This document shows positions 1 to 8,872 of a DNA stretch of 64,000 nucleotides, in pieces (the first letter of the stretch is position 1; every line of letters starts with the position of its first letter). The stretch covers positions 1 to 64,000 of the forward strand of contig NZ_JAQYWD010000007.1 in the NCBI RefSeq assembly GCF_030145145.1. Reading direction: 5' to 3'. The position numbers and the translations under genes are program-made. Source of the stretch: Desulfobacula sp. GTDB lineage: Bacteria > Desulfobacterota > Desulfobacteria > Desulfobacterales > Desulfobacteraceae. The notes under the pieces are model-generated. The model was not told the origin of the DNA. It ran no database searches and was given only the letters and a program-made list of their open reading frames with translations.

Positions 1-3
1 TTA

Positions 4-129
4 GTGTTTGAACGAAAACTCACCCATCTGCTGCGTTGCTGCAAAACTCTGAAATCCTCATGTACATTAGTACACTCCGGTTTCAGAGTTTCTTACGCCT
101 TGCATATGGGCAACTTTTCGTCCAAACAC
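4..129. repeat. large imperfect palindrome (REP/MITE-like)
   Basis: The outer arms GTGTTTGAACGAAAA and TTTTCGTCCAAACAC are near-perfect inverted copies. An inner pair, AACTCTGAAATCC and GGTTTCAGAGTT, flanks the central palindrome TGTACATTAGTACA. The whole 126-bp unit could fold into one long hairpin in DNA or RNA. Its size, symmetry and lack of coding content fit a non-autonomous palindromic repeat. No transposase is nearby. The small plus-strand open frame over it is a by-product of the symmetry. Confidence 0.7.
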
Positions 130-299
130 GGGTTTCCGTTCAGGCACTACTTAAAAGGTCATAAAAACATGACGGCAGAATATTGTTTTTTGTGCTGCCA
201 TTACCCCATCTATTTTACCACGGGCAGAAACACCAACTTCCCCAAAGCCACCAACAGGTAGACCGTTCCTTATTCCTTTCCAAAACGATGGCTATATAA
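130..299 (-). other. downstream spacer, possible gene remnant
   Basis: On the minus strand a frame stays open for 46 codons (291 down to the stop at 151-153). It includes a protein-like glycine-rich run, LPVGGFGEVGVSARGKIDG. It has no start codon with a ribosome site and lies just downstream of the site-2 protease gene. It may be the tail of a decayed gene or chance; nothing else is seen here. Confidence 0.15.
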
Positions 300-923
300 T
301 TAGGGTAACAACAGATTGATAAACGATAGAATCATCCATTGAAAAAAGTTAATTACAGGATTTAGAACACCAAAATAAAGCAGCCCGATAATAATAAAAA
401 ATCCATACCGTTCAAAACGGAAAAGATAGCTTTGAATGCTTGGAGATGCAAAACCCATAAGGATTTTAGACCCGTCGAGAGGTGGCAGTGGTATCAAATT
501 AAAAGCGGCCAGGATTATGTTGATTTTAGCAAAATAATAGAGAAGCAGTGTCAGCATACCTGACGGAGCAGGGGACAGCAAGCGATCTAAGAAAAGAGCA
601 CTAAATGCTAATAACATGTTGGCAATGATTCCCGCAGAAGAGACGGCTATCATTCCCTTGCGTTTGTCACGCAGTTGGTTGAAATTTACCGGAACCGGTT
701 TTGCCCAGCCAAACCCGAAAACAAAAAGCATGATGGTGCCCACAGGATCAAGGTGTTTGAGAGGATTGAGGCTTAAGCGACCAAGAGATTTGGCTGTAGA
801 ATCACCCATGCGATAGGCTACCCAACCATGTGCCAACTCATGAAAAATGATGGCGTACATCAATGGTATGGCAATGAGGATGAACGCAATCGGATCTTTA
901 AACAACAGATTGAGCAGGCCCAT
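300..923 (-). CDS. site-2 protease family (M50) membrane metalloprotease
   Basis: The product is 207 residues and almost entirely hydrophobic. The zinc motif HELAH sits near residue 28, and a second-half NLIPLPPLDG motif near residue 145 supplies the distal metal ligand Asp. Both are hallmarks of compact M50 rhomboid-like/site-2 proteases of the YwhC type, usually about 200-220 residues. These enzymes cut substrates within the membrane; the substrate here is unknown. The ATG at 923 follows an AAGGAG ribosome site in AAGGAGACTATCT, so the start is secure. It appears to be transcribed alone. Confidence 0.9.
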   Translation of the reverse strand: MGLLNLLFKDPIAFILIAIPLMYAIIFHELAHGWVAYRMGDSTAKSLGRLSLNPLKHLDPVGTIMLFVFGFGWAKPVPVNFNQLRDKRKGMIAVSSAGIIANMLLAFSALFLDRLLSPAPSGMLTLLLYYFAKINIILAAFNLIPLPPLDGSKILMGFASPSIQSYLFRFERYGFFIIIGLLYFGVLNPVINFFQWMILSFINLLLP

Positions 924-1749
924 AGATAGTCTCCTTGATAGCAGTTATCAAAAGTAGTTTCCGAACAATCACCTAAAACCCGCTGACGAGTATTTTCCTG
1001 CCGATAAATGGACCAGGCAGCAAGCTACCCAGCCCAAGTTTATCAGCATCATTAAGAACATCAGGATCAACAGCAGCAAGAAGGTCAATATTAACAACAC
1101 CAGTAGCAGCAAGAACATCAAATTCAGAAACAGCGATAGCAAGAACGGCAGACACAATAAATATTTGAAACAACAAGGTCAAGTAAAATGTTTTTAAATT
1201 TCGACTCTGGCCATTAACTTGCTATCTGCGAAAGTTATATTCCATTTCAAGAGTGAGACCTGTATCATCAAATTTATGCCATCTATTTGAATTAAAATTA
1301 ATATACCCTATAATTACAGTAATTTATATCCTTCTGGGCACAGGATAAATTACAATTAAGAACTAAAATTTCACTTTATTGGAATGTCCTTAGGGAGAAT
1401 TTATAAATATGATGTTTACTGTCGATTTCCTCGTGTTGATGGATAAAGAAAATTATTCGTTATTTTTTTATGGGAAAATGATGTCTGACAAATGTCATGG
1501 TCTATATAATGTAATTTGATCACCCCGGATTTACCCCCTTTGCCCCACAAGGTATTGGATAAGAATTCATATGAGAAATTATACAAAGAATTTCTTGACC
1601 CATCAATAAGTAGTTTGTATATTCTTAAAAACCAAAGCACACCCTGATTTGATATTGTAATCGCTTTAAATTATACACTCAACCTATTCTTTTATCCTTC
1701 CTACTTATCAAGTTCTGTAAACCGTCAATCTGACCCATGAGGAGATCAA
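924..1749. other. long AT-rich spacer with a doubtful small ORF
   Basis: Most of this stretch shows no gene. On the minus strand, 973-1182 is open for 69 codons from a TTG without a ribosome site. Its repetitive Ala/Val/Leu/Asp text uses gct, gtt, ctt and gat codons heavily, unlike the surrounding genes. It could be a small unknown protein, a decayed fragment or a purine-rich simple-sequence region. The part from 1183 to 1749 holds only the upstream region of the cyclase gene, with a GGAG ribosome site at 1741-1744. Confidence 0.3.
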
Positions 1750-3654
1750 ATGACCACAGAACAAGAAGTTATAAGAAAACTCAGTGCCATCCTTAGTGCC
1801 GATGTCAAAGGTTATAGTCGCCTTATGACAGAGGATGAATCTTCTACGATCAAGACATTGAAAAAGTACCGGAACATCATGGCAGAAATCATCAACCAAC
1901 ACTCCGGCCGTGTTGTTGATGCGCCTGGTGATAATTTGCTGGCAGAGTTTTCCAGTGTCGTACATGCTGTTCAATGTTCCGTGGAGATCCAGAACAAACT
2001 AAAAGAAATGAATGACGATTTACAGGATGATAAACGGCTATATTTCCGTATTGGGGTGAATATTGGTGATGTGGTCCAAGATGGCGAGAACCTTTACGGC
2101 GAAGGTGTCAATATTGCAGCCCGCATAGAAGGTTTAGCCGATCCTGGGGGGGTATGTATCTCAAGAGGTGCTTATGATCATGTTAGAAACAAACTCAAAT
2201 TTGGCTATGAATATATTGGTGAACATTCTGTAAAGAATATTAAGCAACCTGTAAGGATTTACAAAATTTTGATGGATTCCAAGGATGCCGGGAAATTAAT
2301 TGGTGATGATCCGAAGCCTCTATTACAACCGGGGGTATGGGCGACGGTTATTGTTGCAGCAATCGTTTTGATTTTAGTTGGATACCAAGTTTTTCATAAA
2401 GCGATGGCTCCGGAATTTGAAACAGCATCTGTAGAGAATATGGCAGTCCCATTACCTGATAAGCCGTCCATTGCGGTGTTGCCCTTTGACAACATGAGCG
2501 GCGACAAAGAACAAGAATATTTTAGTGATGGAATTACTGAAGACATTATTACAGCGCTTTCAAAAACGCCGAAAATGTTTGTGATTGCTCGTAATTCAAC
2601 ATTTACGTACAAAGGCAAGTCGGTCAAAGTGCAAGAGGTCGGTAGAGATTTAGGCGTTCTATATGTTCTTGAAGGAAGTGTCAGAAAAGTAGGTAATAAG
2701 GTGCGTATCAATGCTCAATTGATTGATGCAAAGACCGGACATCACTTGTGGTCGGAGAAATATGATCGGAATTTTGAAAATATCTTCGCCCTTCAAGATG
2801 AGATTACAAAAAAAATAATTACAGAATTGCATGTGGAACTGGATGAGGGGCAACAAGCCCGTATTGGCTCAAAAGGTACTGACAATTTAGAGGCCTATTT
2901 AAAGGCGCTACAAGCTCAATACTACTCTTATCTGGGGAGCAGGGAAAGTAATACAAAGGCGCAGCAACTTGCAAAGGAAGCTATTGCTATAGCACCTGAT
3001 TATGCATATGCCTATAGAATCTTGGGACGGACCCACATACTGGATGCGTATCTGGGAATGAGCAAGTCTCGAAAAGAATCTATTCAATTGGCCATGGAGT
3101 CCTATGAAAAAGCTGTTGCCCTGGATGAATCTTTAGCTTCAGCCTATGCTGGAATGGCTTATGTCCTCGTCATGATTCGCAAATATGATGAAGCCGTGCG
3201 CCTTGGAAAAAAGGCGGTTGACTTAGAGCCTAATTCACCTGACGTCATTATTATCTATGCTGCAATCCTGAACTTCGATGGAAGGTGGGAGGAAGCGATG
3301 CCTTTGTTCAAACTGGCTTTTCGCTTGAACCCTAAGCCACCAAACACATATTATCGTCACTTCGGTCATGCTCTGCGGTTATCCGGACAGCATGAAGAAG
3401 CCGTTGCATTGCTGAAAAAAGCAATAGGGCAAGAGCCCAACGATCTGCTTGCCCATTTGATGTTAGCTGTATCTGCAAGCATGGGTGGGTTTGATGAAGA
3501 GGCCCAGGCGGCAGCAAAGGAGATACTCAGAATCGACCCCCAATTCTCCGTTAAACGATTGACAGCGCCTTTTAAGGATAAGATTCATATGAAAAATGCT
3601 TGTGCTGCCCTTAACAAAGCAGGTTTAAGTTTAGACTGTGCTGCCTTAGAATGA
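1750..3654 (+). CDS. class III adenylate/guanylate cyclase with TolB-like and TPR domains
   Basis: The 634-residue protein starts with a class III nucleotidyl cyclase domain (about 8-180). The metal-binding aspartates are D18 (in ADVKGYSRLM) and D61 (in APGDNLLAEF). N121 and R125, in GEGVNIAARIEG, are the transition-state residues. One membrane segment (about 195-215) follows. Then comes a periplasmic-type TolB/FlgO-like domain beginning PSIAVLPFDNMSG (about 238-350), and several TPR repeats to the end. This order is common in proteobacterial CyaA-like cyclases; the C-terminal part probably senses or binds a partner. All catalytic residues are present, so it is likely active, but ATP versus GTP preference cannot be read safely. 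The start follows GGAG closely. Confidence 0.9.
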   Translation: MTTEQEVIRKLSAILSADVKGYSRLMTEDESSTIKTLKKYRNIMAEIINQHSGRVVDAPGDNLLAEFSSVVHAVQCSVEIQNKLKEMNDDLQDDKRLYFRIGVNIGDVVQDGENLYGEGVNIAARIEGLADPGGVCISRGAYDHVRNKLKFGYEYIGEHSVKNIKQPVRIYKILMDSKDAGKLIGDDPKPLLQPGVWATVIVAAIVLILVGYQVFHKAMAPEFETASVENMAVPLPDKPSIAVLPFDNMSGDKEQEYFSDGITEDIITALSKTPKMFVIARNSTFTYKGKSVKVQEVGRDLGVLYVLEGSVRKVGNKVRINAQLIDAKTGHHLWSEKYDRNFENIFALQDEITKKIITELHVELDEGQQARIGSKGTDNLEAYLKALQAQYYSYLGSRESNTKAQQLAKEAIAIAPDYAYAYRILGRTHILDAYLGMSKSRKESIQLAMESYEKAVALDESLASAYAGMAYVLVMIRKYDEAVRLGKKAVDLEPNSPDVIIIYAAILNFDGRWEEAMPLFKLAFRLNPKPPNTYYRHFGHALRLSGQHEEAVALLKKAIGQEPNDLLAHLMLAVSASMGGFDEEAQAAAKEILRIDPQFSVKRLTAPFKDKIHMKNACAALNKAGLSLDCAALE

Positions 3655-3819
3655 AGGGTAGAAATTTTAAAAAATTTATGATAGTGACCAAAGTCCCTTC
3701 TGGATCTCAAATTACTTGAAGCGTAATATTCAATTGACAATTAATCCTTGCATGGCATAGATTTGCCTTGATCATTTTTACGGATAGAATTTGTTGTTAA
3801 AAAAGGAGACCATTGAGGT

Positions 3820-4122
3820 ATGCAATTTATTGTGACAGGATATGACGGTAAAGATGACGGTGCATTGGACAGACGAATGGCTGCAAGGGACGCCCATTTA
3901 AAAGGGGCTGAAGAGATGGCAGACAATGGCAAATGGCTTTATGCTGCTGCGATACTCAATGAGAAAGAGCAAATGGCTGGTTCAGTCATTGTTTGTGAGT
4001 TTGATTCTGAAGAAAGTCTTAAAAAAGAATGGCTGGATATTGAACCCTATATCTTAGGGAAAGTTTGGGAAAAAGTAGAGATCACAAGGGCTCAAGTTCC
4101 GCCACTTTTTGATAAAAAATAA
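3820..4122 (+). CDS. YciI-like (YCII domain) protein
   Basis: The 100-residue protein has the dimeric alpha-beta barrel pattern of YCII-related proteins. It has an RRMAARDAHLKG segment near residue 20, an alternating hydrophobic strand with GSVIVCEFDSEE near 62, and a helix with an LDIEPYILGKVWEKVEI ending. Members are small single-domain proteins, some possibly enzymes, mostly of unknown role. An AAGGAG lies somewhat far upstream (about 3802) and GAGG is nearer the ATG. It stands alone between unrelated genes. Confidence 0.75.
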   Translation: MQFIVTGYDGKDDGALDRRMAARDAHLKGAEEMADNGKWLYAAAILNEKEQMAGSVIVCEFDSEESLKKEWLDIEPYILGKVWEKVEITRAQVPPLFDKK

Positions 4123-4297
4123 TCCGTCCCATCGCTTCTGAATAAAACTGTTGTGGAGTAACCGATTAATCAAAATCAGTATCCTCGGATTTCGGAAAAA
4201 TGTGATCTATATGGGGGATATAAACGCTGGTTAGCAAACGGCTGCTGCCGAAGGATGAAAGGATGCTTTAACCGCGCTTCTTGTTTCCTGACAAGTT

Positions 4298-5077
4298 TCA
4301 TGTCTTAGCGGAATACCGGGTGACCGGGCGTTCCTCCCAGTGACCCGCCGGGCATGCCAGTTCACAGGCCCGGCAGTAGCTTACTACTTCCACGGCCCTG
4401 CCGTCCTGTTTGTTTTGGTCAATTTTTTTCACGTTGGCGCGGTTTTCCTCCATCTGGAGTATGCAGTCCATCCGGCTGTAGGCTCCGGTATCGAAAGCCT
4501 TCTGAGGACAGGCCTTCCAGCAAAGGGACGGGCAGCCCTCGCAGGGAGAAAACCAGTCGATGGGGCCGGTGGGGACCAGTTCAAGGCTCAGAAAAAGAGC
4601 CCTTAACCGCACCCTCGGCCCGAGTTCCGGGGTGACCAGAAGGTTGTTCCTGCCGATAACACCCAGGCCAGCCAGCACTGCCGCGTCCTTTAAAAACACC
4701 CCTCCGTTTTCCACATGGTAGGGCAAGGGATCGGCCTTTGCGTGCAGCGTGCTCTCGAACCACTGGCGCATCTGTTCGGCAACCCTCATCAGAACGCGGT
4801 TTCCCTCGGTCCCCTTTCCATCCCACCAGTCCAACTCCGGCTCCCCCGAGGGATGGCCGTAGACCAGCACCAGAACAGATTTGGCGTCCTCAGGCCAGGG
4901 GATGGATTCATGGGTTTCGAACATGGCTCCGGTCTTCCATTCCACGGAAGACCTCGCGCGGTAAGAAGGCGCCTGTTTCAGGGTTTCGGCAGCCGCGATT
5001 CCGGCAAGAACACCTGGAAAGGATTGCGCTTTTTTGATGATACTGTTGGATGCCGATAGATTGGACCGAAAATCCAT
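4298..5077 (-). CDS. QueG-like 4Fe-4S protein (epoxyqueuosine reductase family)
   Basis: The protein is 259 residues. The middle contains GVFLKDAAVLAGLGVIGRNNLL, typical of the corrinoid-binding reductase family around QueG. It is followed by a double cluster region with CEGCPSLCWKACP (C-x2-C-x3-C-x3-C) and a second set in CRACELACPAGH. It lacks the C-terminal HEAT-like part of full-length QueG (about 350-380 residues), so it may act on another substrate. A GGAGGG precedes the ATG. Base composition is more GC-rich than the surroundings, as in the next gene upstream, which suggests joint acquisition. The substrate is not known. Confidence 0.7.
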   Translation of the reverse strand: MDFRSNLSASNSIIKKAQSFPGVLAGIAAAETLKQAPSYRARSSVEWKTGAMFETHESIPWPEDAKSVLVLVYGHPSGEPELDWWDGKGTEGNRVLMRVAEQMRQWFESTLHAKADPLPYHVENGGVFLKDAAVLAGLGVIGRNNLLVTPELGPRVRLRALFLSLELVPTGPIDWFSPCEGCPSLCWKACPQKAFDTGAYSRMDCILQMEENRANVKKIDQNKQDGRAVEVVSYCRACELACPAGHWEERPVTRYSAKT

Positions 5078-5139
5078 TCGATGTTGCCCTCCCTGTGCGG
5101 ATGATACACACCTTCATCGATTGATCCGGGCAGGGTCGC

Positions 5140-5763
5140 TCAGGCTTCGTAATACACTTTGAGCCCGCCCCTTACCTTTTCGAAATACACGGTCTCGCAG
5201 TCATCAGACGGCTCGACCGGCGGCTTGAAATAGTGGGATACCGGACGGATTCGAAAGGCCTGATCACCGATAAAGCCATCTATTCCAGCCTCCTGTTCAG
5301 CCTCGTCCGGAAGGCGGCAGGGTTCGTTTTTGATGCCAGCTATCTTTATCAGGACCACTTCCTGGACTCGGGACGCGGCATATGTTTTTTTCAAAACAGA
5401 TTCCAGCACCCATTTCCTGATCATATCCCGATCCAGTTTTTCCAGCACCCGGGCCATCTTTTCCACGGTCTCTAATATTTTGTCCGTGGTCTGATCAATG
5501 GCCCCAGGTCGTTCGGCCTCGTACCAGTCTTCCCACTCCTTGTAGCTTCTTCCGTCAAACCGATCGATCATTTCGGCGGTCTTGCCTATCACTTTTCTGC
5601 TGGTACCGTTGGCTTTGCGGTTGGCGAGCTGAATTAACTCACCCGTGAATTCAGGGAAATCAAAGACTTCCCCCATCTGTTTTCCCCTCAACTCTTCCCG
5701 TTTGATCCTGATCATAATCCAATCCCTAATGGTCTTTTCGCATTGATTTGAGATTTTGTCCAT
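5140..5763 (-). CDS. probable MjaI-family (CTAG) restriction endonuclease
   Basis: The roughly 207-residue protein resembles the MjaI restriction endonuclease family. Points of likeness are an N-terminal LIQLANRKANGTSRKVIG segment, an EWEDWYEAERPGAID motif, a charged helical middle, GIDGFIGDQAFRIRP near the C-terminus, and a closing YFEKVRGGLKVYYEA. MjaI enzymes cut CTAG. I recognise this from memory of the family pattern, not from a search. No DNA methyltransferase gene is visible on either side, so the enzyme is orphan, inactive or protected by a distant methylase. I chose the ATG at 5763; an in-frame TTG lies at 5781 and neither has a strong ribosome site. The gene is GC-rich relative to its neighbours. 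Confidence 0.55.
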   Translation of the reverse strand: MDKISNQCEKTIRDWIMIRIKREELRGKQMGEVFDFPEFTGELIQLANRKANGTSRKVIGKTAEMIDRFDGRSYKEWEDWYEAERPGAIDQTTDKILETVEKMARVLEKLDRDMIRKWVLESVLKKTYAASRVQEVVLIKIAGIKNEPCRLPDEAEQEAGIDGFIGDQAFRIRPVSHYFKPPVEPSDDCETVYFEKVRGGLKVYYEA

Positions 5764-5950
5764 CTCAAGTTTATCAACCAAGGCCGTTTAAGTCAACTTA
5801 TGACGTAGCAGCCCCAATGATAACTCTCTCCGAAAACCACCGGTGTCTGGATTTTATACAAGGGAGCCCGGGGCACACACTTTCATTTTTCTTGCATAAA
5901 AATAGCAAACATGAAACCATTTGGAACAACAATTTCAGCAAAGGAACACG

Positions 5951-6121
5951 ATGACAGAAGAAACCGTAAGCAATGAATGTTCAGATCCCACTCAAACGTT
6001 ATCCATTGAGTTAGCTTGTCAGCTTATGGATCGAATTGAAAGATATGCCAAAGAAAATGGAACGGATGTTACTGGAACGTTGATTGACGCGCTGGATGGT
6101 TTTTTGAAACAGTCGGGATGA
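5951..6121 (+). CDS. small helical protein, possible ribbon-helix-helix
   Basis: The 56-residue product starts at an ATG preceded by AAGGAA; a longer frame from a TTG at 5921 is less likely. The sequence has a short strand-like TQTLSIELACQL followed by two predicted helices (MDRIERYAKENG and VTGTLIDALDGFL). That resembles the CopG/Arc ribbon-helix-helix layout, but it lacks clear basic DNA-contact residues. It lies 15 bp upstream of the RlpA-like gene and is probably cotranscribed with it. Function is unknown. Confidence 0.55.
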   Translation: MTEETVSNECSDPTQTLSIELACQLMDRIERYAKENGTDVTGTLIDALDGFLKQSG

Positions 6122-6136
6122 TATTGCCGGTATCAA

Positions 6137-6793
6137 ATGAAAAATTTAAAAATACGAATTCTTTGTGCTCTGTTGGGAACAGGTTTAATTTCATGCGCCA
6201 CCTTGACTACGACGTATAACATCACAAAGGGCACTGTCGCTGCGACCTATGATACAGCCAAATTTGTTACAAAATTAGGGATCGGGACATTGAAAATGTC
6301 ATATAAAATGGGTACATTTACATTTAATGTTATTTCAGCACCATTGGAATGGCCTATGACATCAGATATTGAGAGTATTGATGGGTTATCTCCAAAGGAA
6401 GCCGTCAGGCAGGGCAGAGTGAAAAACTCTCCTTATGTGGTAAAAGGGAAACACTATGTGCCTATGTCTGTAGCAAAAGCTGCGACATATCAAGAAATTG
6501 GAACCGCTTCATGGTATGGCAACGAAACGTTACGTCAGAAAGATGGACATATGACGGCTAATGGTGAAGCGTTTGACCCCGGAAAACCAACAGCGGCACA
6601 CAAGCACCTGCCCCTGCCAATTCATGTTAAGGTCACAAATCTTGCGAATAATCGTTCCATAATCGTCAGGGTTAATGATCGTGGGCCTTTTTATGGCAAT
6701 CGAATAATCGATCTTAGTGCTGGTGCTGCAAAAAAACTTGGCTTTTACAGTCAAGGGACAGCCAGGGTGAAAGTCGAAACTGTAGAAATCTAA
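6137..6793 (+). CDS. rlpA: RlpA-like septal ring lipoprotein
   Basis: The 218-residue protein begins with a lipoprotein signal and lipobox LISC, with the lipidated cysteine at residue 20. The C-terminal half (about 120-215) is a double-psi beta-barrel of the RlpA family. It carries GTASWYGNE, MTANGEAFD, VKVTNLANNRSIIVRVNDRG and the active-site-like DRGPFYGNRIIDLS. RlpA proteins bind or cleave denuded peptidoglycan glycan strands at the septum. The SPOR domain found in many RlpA proteins is absent. The region 20-120 is unique and rich in Lys, Thr and Gly. Confidence 0.85.
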   Translation: MKNLKIRILCALLGTGLISCATLTTTYNITKGTVAATYDTAKFVTKLGIGTLKMSYKMGTFTFNVISAPLEWPMTSDIESIDGLSPKEAVRQGRVKNSPYVVKGKHYVPMSVAKAATYQEIGTASWYGNETLRQKDGHMTANGEAFDPGKPTAAHKHLPLPIHVKVTNLANNRSIIVRVNDRGPFYGNRIIDLSAGAAKKLGFYSQGTARVKVETVEI

Positions 6794-7174
6794 ATGCCGT
6801 ACAAAGGTCATAGATAGATCGTCAACTTTTTATAGGGACGGTATCGAATAATCCTTAACAAGGTTTGCCACGACCACTGCGATATAGATCATCCAGAAGA
6901 TCAATAAAACCGGGAGATTTCGGTCTGTTGAATCTGAAGAAAATAAAGGCCGACACAAACGGTCAATACACCTAACAAATAAACCCAAAAGGTTGAAAGG
7001 GGTTGACTGATAATGATCTATTTGGAAGCAGTTCTAAACGTCATGCATGGCTGTAATATACACCAGGTTTCAGATGTCAACTCAGGGTCATCATGCGGGA
7101 TCATTTTAACGCGACCGAAAACAGCACACCATACCTTTGAAATTTTTTTCACAGATAAGTCCATTGATCGTTCA
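6794..7174. other. intergenic spacer, possible decayed membrane-protein fragment
   Basis: No convincing gene is present. On the minus strand a frame ending at a stop at 6830-6832 stays open for roughly 55 codons. It contains a membrane-like segment (LLIFWMIYIAVVVANLV) but no start codon with a ribosome site. It may be a relic of a small membrane protein. The plus-strand frame at 7013-7195 lacks a ribosome site and coding character. Confidence 0.25.
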
Positions 7175-8317
7175 TTAGCGCCGAAATTGATCTAAATCTG
7201 AAATTGATGGTGGAATTAATACAAATTTTCCCACATGCTTTTTTTGAATAAATTCTTTCTGCGCATCAACAATTTGATTTAATGGATAGGTTTTTGCCAA
7301 TAAGGGGTTGATTTCATTGTTTTCAATATAGGAAACAAGATTGGGAAAAACCGGCTCATCCCATGCGGTGCAACCAATCAATGTCAGATCCTTTAAATAG
7401 AAATCCCGCATATCAAGTGCCACTAACGGGCCGGCAATTGCACCCGAGGATACGAACCGTCCGCCGCGTTTCAACACTTTTAGCATCCAGCCAAAGTTTT
7501 TCCCTGCGACGTTGTCCACAACCACATCTACTGATTTTTCCCCCAGAAATTTCACAATATTCCTGTCACGTGCAATGACGTTGTCGGCACCAATCGCCTG
7601 TACTTTTTCAAGCTTTGTCTCTCCGGCAATGGCAGTGACAAATGCCCCGCGCCGTTTTGCAAGCTGCACCGCTGCGGATCCGACCCCACCTGAAGCCCCG
7701 GCTATCAAGACATGCTCATCTTTTTTCACCTTTGCACGATGGAGCATGTTTTCAGCGGTACCATATGCACAGGGTATGGTTCCGAGCTCGGCATCGCTCC
7801 ACCCACAATCCACGGGAAAAACTTCGGTTGCAGGTACTTTTACAAATTGTGCAAACGCACCGTCAAAATCAGAAGCCATCCATATATTTTCCAGTGAAGT
7901 CCAGTCTATACTTCGAATACAAGCTCTTACAAGCACTCTTGAACCGATAATATTCTCATCTGTTCCTGGTGCGACTGCGATCACGCGGCCACAACAATCT
8001 GTTCCCTGAATAAACGGGAACGGTGTTGCCTCATTCCAGCCACCATCTCCCTGGACGCTTGCTTCCTGCATTTCTTTTTCTTTTGCTGTGAGCGCATCTG
8101 TACTCGTGGTGACTTTGGACGAGTACCATCCCAGACGGGTATTGATTTCCGTATTATTGATCCCGGCAGCGAGAACCTGCAGAAGAACCTCCCCGGTATT
8201 GAGCTTCGGTAAAGGGACATCCCGGTACTCAAGTTTTTCATATCCACCGTTACCGGTTGTGACAATCGCTTTCATGGTGACTTGATGATTTTTGATATCA
8301 AAACGATTTTTGTGTGA
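7175..8317 (-). CDS. MDR-family zinc-type alcohol dehydrogenase / quinone oxidoreductase
   Basis: This is a medium-chain dehydrogenase/reductase. It has a GroES-like N-terminal domain (MKAIVTTGNGGYEKLEYRD start, GTDCCGRVIAVAPGTD) and a Rossmann domain with GASGGVGSAAVQLAKRRGA. The C-terminal KFVLIP strand is typical. The cofactor is probably NADPH or NADH; the substrate is unknown. The usual structural zinc cysteine cluster is not evident, and an insertion of about 30 residues follows the first strand region. The start is uncertain. I prefer the ATG at 8317 (GGGAG 11 nt upstream); ATGs at 8359 and 8275 are alternatives. It stands alone. Confidence 0.8.
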   Translation of the reverse strand, partial: SHKNRFDIKNHQVTMKAIVTTGNGGYEKLEYRDVPLPKLNTGEVLLQVLAAGINNTEINTRLGWYSSKVTTSTDALTAKEKEMQEASVQGDGGWNEATPFPFIQGTDCCGRVIAVAPGTDENIIGSRVLVRACIRSIDWTSLENIWMASDFDGAFAQFVKVPATEVFPVDCGWSDAELGTIPCAYGTAENMLHRAKVKKDEHVLIAGASGGVGSAAVQLAKRRGAFVTAIAGETKLEKVQAIGADNVIARDRNIVKFLGEKSVDVVVDNVAGKNFGWMLKVLKRGGRFVSSGAIAGPLVALDMRDFYLKDLTLIGCTAWDEPVFPNLVSYIENNEINPLLAKTYPLNQIVDAQKEFIQKKHVGKFVLIPPSISDLDQFRR

Positions 8318-8383
8318 CATAGTTGAGTTTGCTCCCATCATTTTTTCATCTTTTGCCATTGATATCCCGGTCTTTATCGTTTC

Positions 8384-8710
8384 TTAGTCAGGTGTGATAT
8401 GATCCGACATATCCGACAGATTGATCTCCACTTGGCCCTGTTTTTCAATTTTCAAGGCTCGATTTCGAAAATCGCCTTCGTCAATTTTTCCCTTTACCCA
8501 CTGGTGCCAGGCGGCTTTGCGGGAAGCGATTATCGTATCGAATTTTTTGGACGGATCGAATTGGTCAAGAGCGTCATCCGTAATCCAGATACAATAATTA
8601 CATTTTTTCTCACCACTTTCGAGAATCTTAAAAAAATAGCGAAACGTTTTACTTCCAGGCTTCAGGCCTTCTTGGATCTCATGATTTTTATATGTCCATG
8701 TGTCTTTCAT
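8384..8710 (-). CDS. conserved hypothetical protein
   Basis: The 108-residue protein starts at an ATG with TTGGGGGAT just upstream. It is polar, rich in Lys, Asp and Trp, and has no membrane segment. It contains KKCNYCIWI with two cysteines three apart, and an RKAAWHQWVKGKIDEGDF helix. I do not recognise the family. It follows the neighbouring dehydrogenase in orientation but lies upstream of it, so the two could share a transcript. Codon use matches the local genes. Confidence 0.5.
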   Translation of the reverse strand: MKDTWTYKNHEIQEGLKPGSKTFRYFFKILESGEKKCNYCIWITDDALDQFDPSKKFDTIIASRKAAWHQWVKGKIDEGDFRNRALKIEKQGQVEINLSDMSDHITPD

Positions 8711-8872
8711 TTTATCCCCCAATTAAAAGTCAGTGTTTGTAAAGCTTTAATATATGAATTAAATTTTGATTTGCAACGTTACCGGGACCCGTATTTGTCC
8801 ACCCAGACAAAAACAAATGCGTATGACGTCTTTCCATGAGTTGACAGATCGTTGCCTGGATTGTATTCTTTC

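Noticed and set aside
4-261. 85-residue plus-strand ORF
   Set aside because: It runs through the palindrome, has no ribosome site and no protein-like character.
1416-1640. 74-residue minus-strand ORF
   Set aside because: AT-rich spacer, no ribosome site, no recognisable motif.
5140-5763. CTAG scarcity as proof of an active restriction enzyme
   Set aside because: CTAG is rare in many proteobacteria for other reasons and my count is by eye.
7013-7195. 60-residue plus-strand ORF
   Set aside because: No ribosome site, no recognisable composition, overlaps the 3' end of a real gene.
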